Below are positions 18,115 to 29,340 of a stretch of DNA of 64,000 bases, piece by piece. The stretch comes from Pseudomonas arcuscaelestis (GTDB taxonomy: Bacteria; Pseudomonadota; Gammaproteobacteria; Pseudomonadales; Pseudomonadaceae), in contig NZ_JACOPV010000007.1 in assembly GCF_016881005.1 (NCBI RefSeq), positions 186,001-250,000 of the forward strand, written 5' to 3'. The position numbers were made by a program, and so were the translations under genes. The notes under the pieces were generated by a model that made no database searches, was not told the DNA's origin, and saw only the letters and a list, made by a program, of their open reading frames with translations. Position 1 is the stretch's first letter. Each line of letters starts with the position of its first letter.

Positions 18115-18130
18115 TGGCAGTGAAATTGCA
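18115..18130 (+). promoter_or_regulatory. Sigma-54 (-24/-12) promoter of the gcv operon
   Basis: TGGCAGTGAAATTGCA matches the sigma-54 consensus TGGCAC-N5-TTGCA, with the invariant GG and GC exactly ten bases apart. Transcription would start near 18142, leaving about 54 bases before gcvH. Combined with the GAFTGA motif of the upstream regulator, this makes the operon sigma-54 dependent with good confidence. Confidence 0.85.
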
Positions 18131-18195
18131 AAGAGAACGCTCATTATCAGGGCTCAGCGCCGAACCTGGGCCACGCCTACCCTTGAGGAGTTTCC

Positions 18196-18579
18196 ATGAG
18201 CGAGTTGCGTTTTACCGAAGATCACGAATGGCTGCGTACCGAAGCTGACGGCAGCGTCACTGTCGGCATTACCGCCTTCGCTCAGAACGCCTTGGGTGAT
18301 GTGGTCTATGTGCAGTTGCCGGAACTGCAAAGTTACGAGCAGGGTGCTGAAGCGTCGACCGTAGAATCGGTAAAGGCTGCCAGCGGCGTGTACATGCCAC
18401 TGAGCGGTGAAGTGGTCGCCGTCAACGACCAACTTGCAGACAATCCGGAGCTGGTCAACGAAGACCCTCTGGGCGAAGGCTGGTTCTTCCGCTTCATTCC
18501 AGCCGATGCCGACGCCGTTGCGCAACTGCTCGACCAGGATGCCTACGACCGCCTGATCAAAGCCAACGCTGACGCCTGA
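18196..18579 (+). CDS. gcvH: Glycine cleavage system H protein
   Basis: The 127-residue lipoyl carrier shuttles the aminomethyl intermediate between the P, T and L proteins of the glycine cleavage system. The lipoylated lysine is Lys60 in TVESVKAAS. Length and fold segments (EDHEWLR, GITAFAQNALGD) are normal. It is the first gene of the gcvH-gcvP-sdaA-gcvT operon, with an AGGAG ribosome binding site, and gcvP starts only 9 bases after its stop. Expression should depend on GcsR and sigma-54. Confidence 0.97.
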   Translation: MSELRFTEDHEWLRTEADGSVTVGITAFAQNALGDVVYVQLPELQSYEQGAEASTVESVKAASGVYMPLSGEVVAVNDQLADNPELVNEDPLGEGWFFRFIPADADAVAQLLDQDAYDRLIKANADA

Positions 18580-18588
18580 GGAATCACC

Positions 18589-21444
18589 ATGACCATCAAC
18601 CTCGGCACTGCCAACGAATTCATCGCCCGCCATATCGGCCCACGCCAGAATGACGAGCAACAAATGCTCGCGACCCTGGGTTTCGACTCCCTGGAAGCCA
18701 TGAGTGCTGCAGTCATTCCCGACAGCATCAAGGGCACCAGTGTGCTGGAGCTGGGCGCAGGCCAAAGCGAAGCCGATGCCCTGGCCTCGCTCAAAGCCAT
18801 CGCTGGCAACAACCAACTGTTCAAAAACTTCATCGGCCAGGGTTACTACAACTGCCACACCCCCGCGCCGATTCTGCGCAACCTGTTGGAAAACCCGGCC
18901 TGGTACACCGCCTACACCCCGTATCAGCCAGAGATTTCCCAAGGCCGTTTGGAAGCTCTGCTAAACTTCCAGACCATGATCAGCGACCTCACCGGCCTGC
19001 CGATTGCCAACGCTTCGCTGCTCGACGAAGCCACTGCTGCTGCCGAAGCCATGACCTTCTGCAAACGCCTGAGCAAGAACAAAGGCAGCCACACCTTCTT
19101 CGCTTCCGTGCATTGCCATGCTCAAACCCTCGATGTGCTGCGCACCCGTGCCGAGCCGTTGGGCATCGAAGTGGTGGTGGGTGACGAGCGCGAGCTCGAC
19201 GATGTCAGCGCCTTCTTCGGTGCCCTGCTTCAGTACCCAGCCAGCAATGGCGAAGTTTTCGACTACAGCGAACTGGTGGCACGCTTGCACTCAGCCAATG
19301 CCCTGGTCGCGGTTGCCGCTGATCTGCTGGCACTGACCCTGCTGACCCCGCCTGGCGAGTTCGGCGCCGACGTCGCCATTGGCAGCGCCCAGCGCTTCGG
19401 TGTGCCGCTGGGCTTCGGTGGCCCGCATGCGGCCTATTTCTCTACCCGCGATGCGTTCAAGCGCGACATGCCAGGCCGTCTGGTCGGTGTGTCGATCGAC
19501 CGCTTCGGCAAGACCGCCCTGCGTCTGGCCATGCAGACCCGCGAGCAACATATCCGTCGCGAAAAGGCGACAAGCAACATCTGCACCGCCCAAGTACTGC
19601 TGGCCAACATTGCCAGCATGTATGCCGTTTACCACGGCCCACAGGGTCTGAAGCAAATCGCAGGCCGCACCCATGCCTTGACCGCGATTCTCGCCGCGGG
19701 CCTCCAGCAGCTTGGCGCCAGCGTCGAAAACCAAGCGTTCTTCGACACCCTGACCCTGGTCACCGGCACCGCCACTGCAACCCTGCAAGAGCAGGCGCGC
19801 GCCCAACGCCTGAACCTGCGCCAGATCGACACCCAACGCCTGGGCCTGTCGCTGGATGAAACCAGCACTCAGGCAGACGTGGAAACACTCTGGCAGCTGT
19901 TTGCCGATGGCAAAGTCGTACCCGACTTCGCGGTCCTCGCCGCCAGTGTTCAGGTTCAACTGCCTGCCGCCCTGCTGCGCCAGTCTGCAATCCTCGAACA
20001 CCCGGTGTTCAATCGCTACCACAGCGAAACCGAGCTTATGCGCTATCTGCGCCGCCTGGCCGACAAGGACCTGGCGCTCGACCGCACCATGATTCCGCTG
20101 GGCTCATGCACCATGAAGCTCAACGCCGCCAGCGAAATGATCCCGGTCACCTGGGCCGAGTTCGGCAACCTGCACCCGTTTGCACCCGCCGAACAGAGCC
20201 AGGGCTACCAGCAACTGACCGACGAGCTGGAGGCCATGCTCTGCGCCGCAACCGGTTATGACGCGGTGTCGCTGCAACCCAACGCCGGCTCGCAAGGCGA
20301 ATATGCAGGCCTGTTGGCCATTCGCGCCTACCACCAGAGCCGCGGTGATGCCCGTCGCGACATCTGCTTGATTCCGTCTTCGGCTCACGGCACCAACCCG
20401 GCCACCGCCCATATGGCCGGCATGCGCGTGGTAGTAACCGCCTGTGACGCACGTGGCAACGTCGATATCGACGACCTGCGCGCCAAGGCCATCGAGCACC
20501 GCGAACACCTCGCGGCACTGATGATCACCTACCCGTCGACCCATGGTGTGTTCGAGGAAGCGATCGGCGAAATCTGCGCGATCATCCATGACAACGGTGG
20601 TCAGGTTTACATCGACGGTGCCAACATGAACGCCATGGTCGGTCTCTGTGCCCCGGGCAAGTTCGGTGGCGACGTCTCGCACCTGAACCTGCATAAAACC
20701 TTCTGCATTCCCCATGGCGGTGGCGGCCCGGGCGTCGGCCCGATTGGCGTCAAGTCGCACCTGGCGCCGTTCTTGCCTGGCCACGGCCATATGCAGAACA
20801 AGCAAGGCGCGGTCTGCGCCGCACCGTTCGGCAGCGCCAGCATTCTGCCCATCACCTGGATGTACATCCGCATGATGGGCGGCGCCGGTCTTAAACGTGC
20901 CTCGCAAATGGCCATCCTCAATGCCAACTACATCGCCCGTCGCCTGGAAGAGCACTATCCTGTGTTGTACACCGGCAGCAATGGTCTGGTAGCGCATGAG
21001 TGCATCCTCGACCTGCGTCCAATCAAGGACAGCAGCGGCGTCAGCGTTGACGACGTTGCCAAGCGCTTGATCGACTTCGGCTTCCACGCCCCGACCATGT
21101 CGTTCCCGGTGGCCGGTACGCTGATGATCGAACCTACCGAAAGCGAGTCCAAGGAAGAGCTGGATCGCTTCTGCGAGGCAATGATCCGTATCCGCGAAGA
21201 AATTCGCGCGGTTGAAAACGGCAGCCTGGACAAGGATGACAACCCGCTGAAGAACGCCCCGCACACTGCTGCCGAAATTGCCGGCGAGTGGAGCCATCCG
21301 TACAGCCGCGAACAAGCGGTGTATCCGGTAGCTACGCTGGTCGAAGGCAAGTACTGGCCACCAGTCGGTCGCGTCGACAATGTCTTCGGGGACCGCAACC
21401 TGGTGTGTGCCTGCCCATCGATCGAGAGCTATCAGGACGTTTGA
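18589..21444 (+). CDS. gcvP: Glycine dehydrogenase (decarboxylating), P protein
   Basis: The 951-residue pyridoxal-phosphate enzyme decarboxylates glycine and loads the remaining aminomethyl group onto GcvH. It is the single-chain form with N-terminal and C-terminal halves both of the P-protein fold. The PLP lysine is Lys703 in [17 protein letters not shown]. Other hallmarks are ARHIGPR at the N-terminus and [10 protein letters not shown] near residue 505. The start at ATG 18589 has a clear ribosome binding site. A REP-type inverted repeat separates it from sdaA. Confidence 0.97.
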   Translation: MTINLGTANEFIARHIGPRQNDEQQMLATLGFDSLEAMSAAVIPDSIKGTSVLELGAGQSEADALASLKAIAGNNQLFKNFIGQGYYNCHTPAPILRNLLENPAWYTAYTPYQPEISQGRLEALLNFQTMISDLTGLPIANASLLDEATAAAEAMTFCKRLSKNKGSHTFFASVHCHAQTLDVLRTRAEPLGIEVVVGDERELDDVSAFFGALLQYPASNGEVFDYSELVARLHSANALVAVAADLLALTLLTPPGEFGADVAIGSAQRFGVPLGFGGPHAAYFSTRDAFKRDMPGRLVGVSIDRFGKTALRLAMQTREQHIRREKATSNICTAQVLLANIASMYAVYHGPQGLKQIAGRTHALTAILAAGLQQLGASVENQAFFDTLTLVTGTATATLQEQARAQRLNLRQIDTQRLGLSLDETSTQADVETLWQLFADGKVVPDFAVLAASVQVQLPAALLRQSAILEHPVFNRYHSETELMRYLRRLADKDLALDRTMIPLGSCTMKLNAASEMIPVTWAEFGNLHPFAPAEQSQGYQQLTDELEAMLCAATGYDAVSLQPNAGSQGEYAGLLAIRAYHQSRGDARRDICLIPSSAHGTNPATAHMAGMRVVVTACDARGNVDIDDLRAKAIEHREHLAALMITYPSTHGVFEEAIGEICAIIHDNGGQVYIDGANMNAMVGLCAPGKFGGDVSHLNLHKTFCIPHGGGGPGVGPIGVKSHLAPFLPGHGHMQNKQGAVCAAPFGSASILPITWMYIRMMGGAGLKRASQMAILNANYIARRLEEHYPVLYTGSNGLVAHECILDLRPIKDSSGVSVDDVAKRLIDFGFHAPTMSFPVAGTLMIEPTESESKEELDRFCEAMIRIREEIRAVENGSLDKDDNPLKNAPHTAAEIAGEWSHPYSREQAVYPVATLVEGKYWPPVGRVDNVFGDRNLVCACPSIESYQDV

Positions 21445-21452
21445 GGGGGCTG

Positions 21453-21507
21453 ATCGCGGGTAAAGCGCGCGCCCACACGCAGACTGTGGGCGCGGGTTTG
21501 TCCCGCA
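21453..21507. repeat. REP-like inverted pair between gcvP and sdaA
   Basis: TCGCGGGTAAAGCGCGC and GCGCGGGTTTGTCCCGC flank a perfect ten-base stem CGCGCCCACA (21468-21477) / TGTGGGCGCG (21485-21494). It begins 9 bases after the gcvP stop inside an otherwise compact operon. The unit is a diverged member of the family also seen at 14869 and 33126. It may affect mRNA stability of the upstream genes. Confidence 0.75.
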
Positions 21508-21536
21508 AAACCCTTCACCATTACGAGGGCATAACC

Positions 21537-22913
21537 ATGTCACTTAGCGTCTTCGACCTGTTCAAGATCGGCATCGGCCCCTCCAGTTCTCATACCGTCG
21601 GCCCGATGCGCGCCGCTGCGCGCTTTGCCGAAGGACTGCGCCGCGACGACCTGCTCAAGGCCACCACCAGCGTTAAAGTCGAGCTGTATGGCTCGCTGGG
21701 TGCCACCGGCAAGGGGCATGGCAGCGACAAGGCTGTGATTCTGGGCCTTGAAGGCGAACATCCAGACAGCGTCGATACCGAAACCATCCCTACTCGCCTG
21801 CAGGCCATCCGCAGCTGCGGCCGGCTCAAGCTGCTGGGCGAGCACGACATCGAATTCATCGAGAAACAGCACCTGGCGATGATTCGCAAGCCCTTGGCCT
21901 ACCACCCCAATGGCATGATTTTCCGCGCCTTCGACAGCGCCGGCCTGCAAATCCGCAGCCGCGAGTATTACTCGGTGGGCGGCGGCTTTGTCGTCGATGA
22001 AGACGCAGCTGGTGCCGACCGCATCGTCGAAGACAGCACCGTCCTGCCCTACCCATTCAAGACTGCCAAAGAGTTGCTTGGCCACTGCACCGCGCAGAAT
22101 CTTTCCATCAGTCAGGTGATGCTGGCCAATGAAGCGGCCTGGCGTACGGAAGGCGAAACCCGCAAAGGCCTGTTGCGTATCTGGCAAGTGATGCAGGACT
22201 GTGTCGCCGCCGGTTGCCGCAACGAAGGCATCCTGCCAGGTGGGCTGAAGGTCAAACGTCGGGCCGCCGCGCTGTATCGCCAGCTCTGCAGCAACCCTGA
22301 GGCAAGCCTGCGTGATGCCCTCTCGGTACTGGACTGGGTCAACCTCTACGCGCTGGCCGTCAACGAAGAAAACGCTTATGGCGGACGCGTGGTTACCGCA
22401 CCCACCAACGGCGCCGCCGGCATCGTGCCTGCGGTATTGCACTACTACATGCGCTTTATCAATGGAGCCAATGAAGACGGCGTCGTGCGCTTTCTGCTCA
22501 CCGCAGCGGCCATCGGTATTCTCTACAAGGAAAACGCTTCGATATCCGGCGCTGAAGTCGGCTGTCAGGGCGAAGTCGGTGTCGCCTGTTCAATGGCTGC
22601 CGGTGCCCTGTGCGAAGTCATGGGCGGCAGCGTGCAACAGGTAGAAAACGCCGCTGAAATTGGCATGGAACACAACCTCGGCCTGACCTGCGATCCAATT
22701 GGCGGGTTGGTCCAGGTGCCTTGCATCGAGCGCAATGCAATGGGCTCGGTGAAGGCCATCAATGCGGTGCGCATGGCCCTGCGCGGCGACGGTCAGCACT
22801 TTGTTTCTCTCGACAAGGTCATTCGCACCATGCGCCAGACTGGCGCCGACATGAAAAGCAAATACAAGGAGACCGCCCGCGGCGGTCTGGCCGTCAACAT
22901 TATTGAATGCTGA
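21537..22913 (+). CDS. sdaA: L-serine dehydratase (iron-sulfur type)
   Basis: The 458-residue single-chain enzyme deaminates L-serine to pyruvate and ammonia, using an oxygen-sensitive iron-sulfur cluster. The N-terminus has the family signature [14 protein letters not shown]; the C-terminal half has [14 protein letters not shown] and [13 protein letters not shown] with the cluster cysteines. The ATG at 21537 with GAGGG upstream is the real start; the longer open frame runs into gcvP. Within the gcv operon it removes serine made from glycine-derived C1 units. The P. aeruginosa operon additionally has glyA between gcvP and sdaA, absent here. Confidence 0.96.
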   Translation: MSLSVFDLFKIGIGPSSSHTVGPMRAAARFAEGLRRDDLLKATTSVKVELYGSLGATGKGHGSDKAVILGLEGEHPDSVDTETIPTRLQAIRSCGRLKLLGEHDIEFIEKQHLAMIRKPLAYHPNGMIFRAFDSAGLQIRSREYYSVGGGFVVDEDAAGADRIVEDSTVLPYPFKTAKELLGHCTAQNLSISQVMLANEAAWRTEGETRKGLLRIWQVMQDCVAAGCRNEGILPGGLKVKRRAAALYRQLCSNPEASLRDALSVLDWVNLYALAVNEENAYGGRVVTAPTNGAAGIVPAVLHYYMRFINGANEDGVVRFLLTAAAIGILYKENASISGAEVGCQGEVGVACSMAAGALCEVMGGSVQQVENAAEIGMEHNLGLTCDPIGGLVQVPCIERNAMGSVKAINAVRMALRGDGQHFVSLDKVIRTMRQTGADMKSKYKETARGGLAVNIIEC

Positions 22914-22941
22914 CACCCTCTCAAGCCCCAAGGAGTCATCA

Positions 22942-24066
22942 ATGTCCACCGAAACGCTGCACAAGACCCCGCTGCATGCCCTGCATCTGGAACTGGGCGC
23001 ACGCATGGTGCCTTTCGCAGGCTACGACATGCCGGTCCAGTACCCTCTGGGCGTGATGAAGGAGCATTTACATACCCGTGCACAGGCGGGTCTGTTCGAT
23101 GTCTCGCACATGGGCCAGATCCGTCTGACCGGCGCTGATGCCGCCAAGGCCCTGGAAACCCTGGTACCGGTGGATATCATCGACCTTCCAGTGGGCATGC
23201 AGCGCTACGCAATGTTCACCAACGAACAAGGTGGCATCCTGGATGACCTGATGGTTGCCAACCTGGGCAACGATGAACTGTTCCTGGTGGTCAACGCCGC
23301 CTGCAAGGACCAGGACCTCGCCCACCTGCGCCAGCACCTCGGTGATCGGTGCCAGATTCAGCCGCTGTTTGAAGAGCGAGCGCTACTGGCCCTACAGGGG
23401 CCGATGGCAGTCAAGGTGCTCGAGCGCCTGGCACCAGACGTGGCAACAATGACCTTCATGCAATTCAAACCTGTACAACTGCTCGGCGCCGACTGCTTCG
23501 TCAGCCGCTCCGGCTACACCGGTGAAGATGGCTTCGAGATTTCCGTTCCGGCTGATCAAGCCGACGCCCTGGCCCGCCGACTGCTGGACGAGCCGGAGGT
23601 AGCGGCAATCGGCCTAGGTGCCCGCGACTCCCTGCGCCTTGAAGCCGGCCTGTGCCTGTACGGCCACGATATGAACACCCAGACCACACCTATCGAGGCC
23701 AGTCTGCTGTGGGCGATTTCCAAGGTGCGCCGCGCCGATGGCGAACGCGCAGCGGGATTCCCCGGTGCCAAGCAGATTTTTGCCCAACAGTTGAACGGCG
23801 TCGTTCGCAAGCGCGTGGGCTTGCTGCCACAAGAGCGCACACCGGTGCGTGAAGATGCAGAGATTGTCGATGAAGCCGGTACTGTCATCGGTAAAGTTTG
23901 CAGCGGCGGTTTCGGTCCAACCCTGGCCGCTCCGGTGGCTATGGGTTATCTCGATACTGCGCATACCGCAATTGATACACCGGTCTGGGCAATTGTTCGC
24001 GGCAAGCGTGTCGCCATGAAAGTTAGCAAGATGCCGTTCGTTGCCCAGCGCTATTATCGCGGCTGA
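22942..24066 (+). CDS. gcvT: Glycine cleavage system T protein (aminomethyltransferase)
   Basis: The 374-residue tetrahydrofolate-dependent enzyme releases ammonia from the aminomethyl-H protein and forms methylene-tetrahydrofolate. N-terminal HLELGARMVPFAGYDMPVQY, the SRSGYTGEDGFEI segment and the C-terminal beta-barrel region are typical of GcvT. The ATG at 22942 with AAGGAG upstream gives the usual length. It is the last gene of the operon and is followed by a hairpin with a short T-run. Confidence 0.96.
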   Translation: MSTETLHKTPLHALHLELGARMVPFAGYDMPVQYPLGVMKEHLHTRAQAGLFDVSHMGQIRLTGADAAKALETLVPVDIIDLPVGMQRYAMFTNEQGGILDDLMVANLGNDELFLVVNAACKDQDLAHLRQHLGDRCQIQPLFEERALLALQGPMAVKVLERLAPDVATMTFMQFKPVQLLGADCFVSRSGYTGEDGFEISVPADQADALARRLLDEPEVAAIGLGARDSLRLEAGLCLYGHDMNTQTTPIEASLLWAISKVRRADGERAAGFPGAKQIFAQQLNGVVRKRVGLLPQERTPVREDAEIVDEAGTVIGKVCSGGFGPTLAAPVAMGYLDTAHTAIDTPVWAIVRGKRVAMKVSKMPFVAQRYYRG

Positions 24067-24095
24067 AACGATAGTTGAAACTTTGTGTCATAACG

Positions 24096-24127
24096 CGTTC
24101 GGATTTTCGAATTCGAACGTGTTTTAT
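24096..24127 (+). terminator. Probable terminator of the gcv operon
   Basis: CGTTCGGAT, loop TTTCGA, ATTCGAACG forms a nine-pair stem with one G-T wobble, followed by TGTTTTATAA. It stands 30 bases after the gcvT stop. Confidence 0.55.
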
Positions 24128-24415
24128 AACTTTCGAAAAGCACCTCTGTACGGTCTGGAATGAGCAAAAAAAAATCGACCGAAGGACAGCTAAAAGGTAG
24201 AGAGGGAGCGGCTTCCAGGGCTTGTTTTTGCCAACTGAGTTAGCGTAGAGTCACTGCACTGTGTTTGCATGGGTCGCTATGGTTCGTGACCTGGGCAGTA
24301 GCGCTGAGATTTGCTACAACCCGTTCGACGTCTGTTACTTTCCTGCAACCCAGCCCAGTACTCTTTCATTTGGAAGAAACTGTTACTAATTCTAAGTTTC
24401 AAAGGAAATAAGACA
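24128..24415 (+). other. Long leader or promoter region of the cold shock gene
   Basis: These 288 bases lie between the gcvT terminator and the cold shock ORF. A run of nine A residues sits near 24167-24175. I see no ORF with a ribosome binding site. Cold shock genes usually have long structured 5' leaders, so part of this is probably transcribed. The bases just before the ATG (AAAGGAAATAAGACA) provide a strong ribosome binding site. Confidence 0.5.
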
Positions 24416-24628
24416 ATGTCCCAACGTCAGAGCGGTACCGTCAAGTGGTTTAACGACGAGAAAGGTTTTGGTTTCATCACTCCAGAAAGCGGTCCGGATC
24501 TGTTCGTACACTTCCGCGCTATCCAAGGTAACGGCTTCAAGAGCCTGAAAGAAGGCCAGAAAGTTACCTTTATCGCCGTGCAAGGCCAGAAAGGCATGCA
24601 GGCTGACGAAGTTCAAGCCGAAGGCTGA
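24416..24628 (+). CDS. Cold shock domain protein (CspA family)
   Basis: The 70-residue protein is a single cold shock domain that binds single-stranded RNA or DNA. RNP1 is KGFGFI at 16-21 and RNP2 is DLFVHF at 28-33. The ATG at 24416 follows a strong AAGGAA site and gives the family length; the longer in-frame start lies in the leader. It resembles CapB/CspA-type proteins of pseudomonads. A strong intrinsic terminator follows, so it is monocistronic. Whether it is cold-induced or constitutive cannot be read from the sequence. Confidence 0.93.
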
Positions 24629-24640
24629 TCTTCCTCAACA

Positions 24641-24674
24641 AAAAGCCCCTGCTGGCAACAGCAGGGGCTTTTTT
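24641..24674 (+). terminator. Intrinsic terminator of the cold shock gene
   Basis: AGCCCCTGCT, loop GGCAAC, AGCAGGGGCT forms a ten-base-pair stem flanked by AAAA and TTTTT. It is 12 bases after the cold shock stop codon. The A and T flanks could allow function in both directions. Confidence 0.92.
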
Positions 24675-24800
24675 GTGCGCGCTCGGTGACCGCGCGCTGG
24701 CGCGGCGATAACAACCTGACATCTAAACCCTGCCACAAGGCAACGATTTCTCCGCGCAATTCCGTAGAATGGCTCCTTTTGCCCAAGGAGGGCACTTTGT

Positions 24801-25289
24801 ATGCCCAAGCAGTTGTTGCAGCCCCAGGGTGATTTTCCCGCTGTCGGCCTAGGTCGGCGCCTGGCTGCCATGTTCTATGACTTTCTTTTGTGTACCGCGT
24901 TGCTGATCGTGACGGCTGGCATCTACAAAATGATCCAGATGGCAGTTATCGGAGAAGCGCAAATGCGCGCAATGACCGATGCCGGCGCACTGGACGGTGA
25001 TCCGCTGCTGTCGACAGTACTGCTGTTCGTGCTATTCGGTTTTTTCGCCAAGTTCTGGACCCACGGCGGGCAGACGCTCGGCATGCAAGTTTGGCGCATT
25101 CGCGTACAGAACGCCGACGGCAGCGCCATCAGCCTGTGGCAGGCACTGTTGCGTTTCCTCGTCTCCATCGCCTCCTGGCTGTGCCTGGGCCTGGGCTTCA
25201 TTTGGTCGCTGTTCGACAAGCGCCAGCGTACCTGGCATGACATGTACTCCGAAACGCAACTGGTTCAGTTGCCCAAAAGCAAAAAGTGA
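24801..25289 (+). CDS. RDD-domain inner-membrane protein
   Basis: The 162-residue protein carries an RDD domain: an N-terminal GLGRRLAAMFYDFLL motif with the arginine and aspartate that name the family, and three hydrophobic segments (about residues 25-45, 70-90 and 115-140). RDD proteins are membrane proteins mostly of unknown function; some act in ion exchange or stress. An AAGGAGG ribosome binding site precedes the ATG. It is alone between two terminators, converging on lptG. No specific role can be assigned. Confidence 0.85.
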   Translation: MPKQLLQPQGDFPAVGLGRRLAAMFYDFLLCTALLIVTAGIYKMIQMAVIGEAQMRAMTDAGALDGDPLLSTVLLFVLFGFFAKFWTHGGQTLGMQVWRIRVQNADGSAISLWQALLRFLVSIASWLCLGLGFIWSLFDKRQRTWHDMYSETQLVQLPKSKK

Positions 25290-25296
25290 CAGAACC

Positions 25297-25326
25297 AAAA
25301 AAGCCGACCCTGGGGTCGGCTTTTTT
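25297..25326. terminator. Bidirectional terminator between the RDD gene and lptG
   Basis: AAGCCGACCC-TG-GGGTCGGCTT forms a ten-base-pair stem with A-run and T-run flanks, located between the two convergent stop codons. It should end transcription from both sides. Confidence 0.93.
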
Positions 25327-25338
25327 ACGTGCGTGAAC

Positions 25339-26400
25339 TCAACCCGCTCGACGCAACATCCATAATCCTGCACCCGCACAGATCGCCGCGGGGATCACTA
25401 CCGCCAGCAGCGGTGGGAAACCGAATACCTGGCTGGACGGCCCCAGCAAGTCCTGGGCAATGCGGAACACAAAGCCTACCAGTACACCGGTAAACACCCG
25501 CTGACCCAAGGTCACCGAACGCAACGGACCGAAGATGAAGGAAATGGCCATGAGCACCAGCGCTGCGGTAACCATTGGCTGCAAGACCTTGGTCCAGAAA
25601 GCCAGCCAGTAGCGAGCATTGTTCAGGCCCTGGTCGGACAGGTAATGGATGTAATCCCACAAGCCAGTAATCGATAGAGATTCTGGTGCCAGCACCACGG
25701 TGTTGAGCAGTTGCGGGGTAACCGTAACGTCCCAGCGCTCTGCCGGTGCCTTGACGACTTCGGTGTGGTCACCACGGAAATGCGTGGTGGTCACGTCGCT
25801 CAACTGCCAGTGGTCTTCCTGGTATTGCGCACGACGCGCAAAGCTTGAGGTAATCAGATGACGCTCGTTATCGAAACGGTAGCGAGTTACACCGTACAGC
25901 AGGCCATTGGGCTGCACCGAGTTGATGTGCACGAACTCATCGCCCTGGCGGTGCCACATGCCGCGCTTAGAGCTCTGGGCCTCACCGCTACCCTGGGCCA
26001 GGGAACGGTCGGCCTGGGCTTTGTTCTCGGTTACCGGGGCCAGGTACTCACCGATCAGAATACCGGCGAGCATCAGTACCAGCATGGGCTTCATTACCGC
26101 CCAAACGATGCGCCCGATGGAAACCCCGGCAGCACGCATGATGGTCAGTTCGCTGCTACTGGCCAGGCTGCCGAGGCCGATCAGGCAACCGATCAGCGCC
26201 GCCATCGGCAGCATGTCGTAAAGGCGTCGCGGCGCAGTCAGCAACACGAAGTTGCCCGCATCCATCAGGGTATAGCTGTCAGTGATGTCGCCCATCTCAT
26301 CGATGAAGGCAAACAGCGATGCCAGGCCCAGGATGATCCCGAGTACGGCAAGAATGGCCACCAGCACACTCCTGCCGATGTAGCGGTCGAGCTTAACCAT
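25339..26400 (-). CDS. lptG: LPS export permease LptG
   Basis: The 353-residue inner-membrane permease works with LptF and the LptB ATPase to extract lipopolysaccharide from the inner membrane and push it onto LptC and LptA. It has the YjgP/YjgQ layout: membrane segments near the N-terminus, a periplasmic beta-jellyroll in the middle and further membrane segments at the C-terminus. The ATG at 26400 overlaps the end of lptF by eight bases, so the two are translationally coupled; a longer upstream start would overlap far more. LptB, LptA and LptC are encoded at 48.6-50.4 kb in this window. Confidence 0.94.
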   Translation of the reverse strand: MVKLDRYIGRSVLVAILAVLGIILGLASLFAFIDEMGDITDSYTLMDAGNFVLLTAPRRLYDMLPMAALIGCLIGLGSLASSSELTIMRAAGVSIGRIVWAVMKPMLVLMLAGILIGEYLAPVTENKAQADRSLAQGSGEAQSSKRGMWHRQGDEFVHINSVQPNGLLYGVTRYRFDNERHLITSSFARRAQYQEDHWQLSDVTTTHFRGDHTEVVKAPAERWDVTVTPQLLNTVVLAPESLSITGLWDYIHYLSDQGLNNARYWLAFWTKVLQPMVTAALVLMAISFIFGPLRSVTLGQRVFTGVLVGFVFRIAQDLLGPSSQVFGFPPLLAVVIPAAICAGAGLWMLRRAG

Positions 26401-27508
26401 GGGCCACCTCCGCACGACGCGCGGCACGCTTGAGGCGCAACGGCTCCCAATACATCAAGCCCAGACCGATGAGCAGGAACAGTCCGTGGACCCACCAGAT
26501 GCCCAGGCTGATCGGCAACTTGCCTTTTTCCAGGGCACCGCGCACAGCAATCAGCATTGTCAGGTACGCCATATACAGAAGAATTGCCGGCAGCAGCTTG
26601 AGGAAGCGACCCTGGCGAGGATTGACCCGTGACAATGGCACTGCCAACAGGGTTACGACGAATACCAGCAGTGGCAACGACAGACGCCATTGCAGCTCGG
26701 CACGCTCGCGGCGCCCGTCGCTGGCAAACAACTCGGAAGTTGGAATGGCCTCGCGATCAGTGATTTCTTCGCTGACCTCGGGCTTGGGCAGCAATACGCC
26801 ATAGGTGTCGTACTTGATGGCACGGTAGTCGGCCTGTCCTGGGTTGCCATCATAGCGATAGCCGTTTTCCAGGATCAGGTAACGGTTGCCGTCGGCACCG
26901 ATTTCCTGGCGACCCTTTTCAGCCACCAATACCGAGGGTGCTCGCTCCTTGGTCTTGTCCTGGGAGAAACGCTTCTCGGAGATAAACACACCCGCCAGGT
27001 TGCCACGATCTTCAGACAATTGTTCGGTGTACGTCACACGGCTGCCATCGCGCAAGGTCTGGAAACGGCCCGGTACCAAGGTATCGAACTCGGTCAGGGC
27101 ATCCTGCTGATTGATGATCTGCGCAACCTTGGTAACGCCCTGCGGTGCCAGGCCCAGGCTCAACCAGGCGACCAGCAAGGCCACCAGTGCAGCTGGCGCC
27201 ATGGTCATGCCCAGCAATCGCTGTTGGCTCATGCCGGTGGCCGAGAGCACGGTCATCTCGCTCTCAAGGTAAAGGCGACCGTAGGCCAGGAGAATTCCCA
27301 AGAACAGCCCCAGAGGCAGGATCAGTTGCAGGAAACCCGGCAGGCGGTAGCCCATGATCAGAAAAAGCACACCCGGATCGAGTATGCCCTGGGCCGCCTG
27401 GGCCAGGTACTTGATGAAGCGCCCGCTCATGATGATCACCAGCAGCACTGCGCTGACGGCACTCAAGGTCACCAGGACCTCGCGGGATAGATATCGGAAG
27501 ACGATCAA
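26393..27508 (-). CDS. lptF: LPS export permease LptF
   Basis: This 371-residue YjgP/YjgQ-family permease is the partner of LptG in the LptB2FG exporter. It has six predicted membrane segments, three on each side of a periplasmic domain. The start is unusual: TTG at 27508 stands eight bases from an AGGAG ribosome binding site (27517-27521), whereas the in-frame GTG at 27517 overlaps that site and has no spacing. The TTG start also gives the expected N-terminus (IVFRYLSREVL). It heads the lptF-lptG operon, divergent from pepA. Confidence 0.93.
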   Translation of the reverse strand: MIVFRYLSREVLVTLSAVSAVLLVIIMSGRFIKYLAQAAQGILDPGVLFLIMGYRLPGFLQLILPLGLFLGILLAYGRLYLESEMTVLSATGMSQQRLLGMTMAPAALVALLVAWLSLGLAPQGVTKVAQIINQQDALTEFDTLVPGRFQTLRDGSRVTYTEQLSEDRGNLAGVFISEKRFSQDKTKERAPSVLVAEKGRQEIGADGNRYLILENGYRYDGNPGQADYRAIKYDTYGVLLPKPEVSEEITDREAIPTSELFASDGRRERAELQWRLSLPLLVFVVTLLAVPLSRVNPRQGRFLKLLPAILLYMAYLTMLIAVRGALEKGKLPISLGIWWVHGLFLLIGLGLMYWEPLRLKRAARRAEVAHG

Positions 27509-27757
27509 ACCAGACACTCCTGGGTTGTCAGGCTCGGACAGCCAAACAAGAAATCCATAACAGCCAAGATAGTTGCTGGCTCGCCTGAGCGAACCTGCAC
27601 AAAAGTTGGCGCATTATCCTGTGATTGGCCGTGCCTGTCACTGGCGACGCACAATGCGTGGTCAACGGGGTTGTCAGGGCGGTCCGAGCAGGCTCAAACT
27701 GGCAGCTTTCTCACTGGTGCGCGACCACGCGGCCAGCTCGCTCAAGCGCCTGCATAG

Positions 27758-29287
<1,530 letters not shown>

Positions 29288-29297
29288 GACAGTGCCC

Positions 29298-29327
29298 GCC
29301 GCCTGCGCCCCTTCGGGCGTAGCCGGC
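29298..29327 (+). other. Hairpin between pepA and holC
   Basis: GCCGCCTGCGCCC, loop CTTC, GGGCGTAGCCGGC forms a thirteen-position stem with one mismatch and one wobble. No T-run follows. It may dampen read-through from pepA into holC. Confidence 0.45.
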
Positions 29328-29340
29328 AGGCCCGCTGATC

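Noticed and set aside
20104..21543. 479-codon open frame antisense to gcvP
   Set aside because: The gcvP frame has clear catalytic motifs through the same region; the antisense frame has none.
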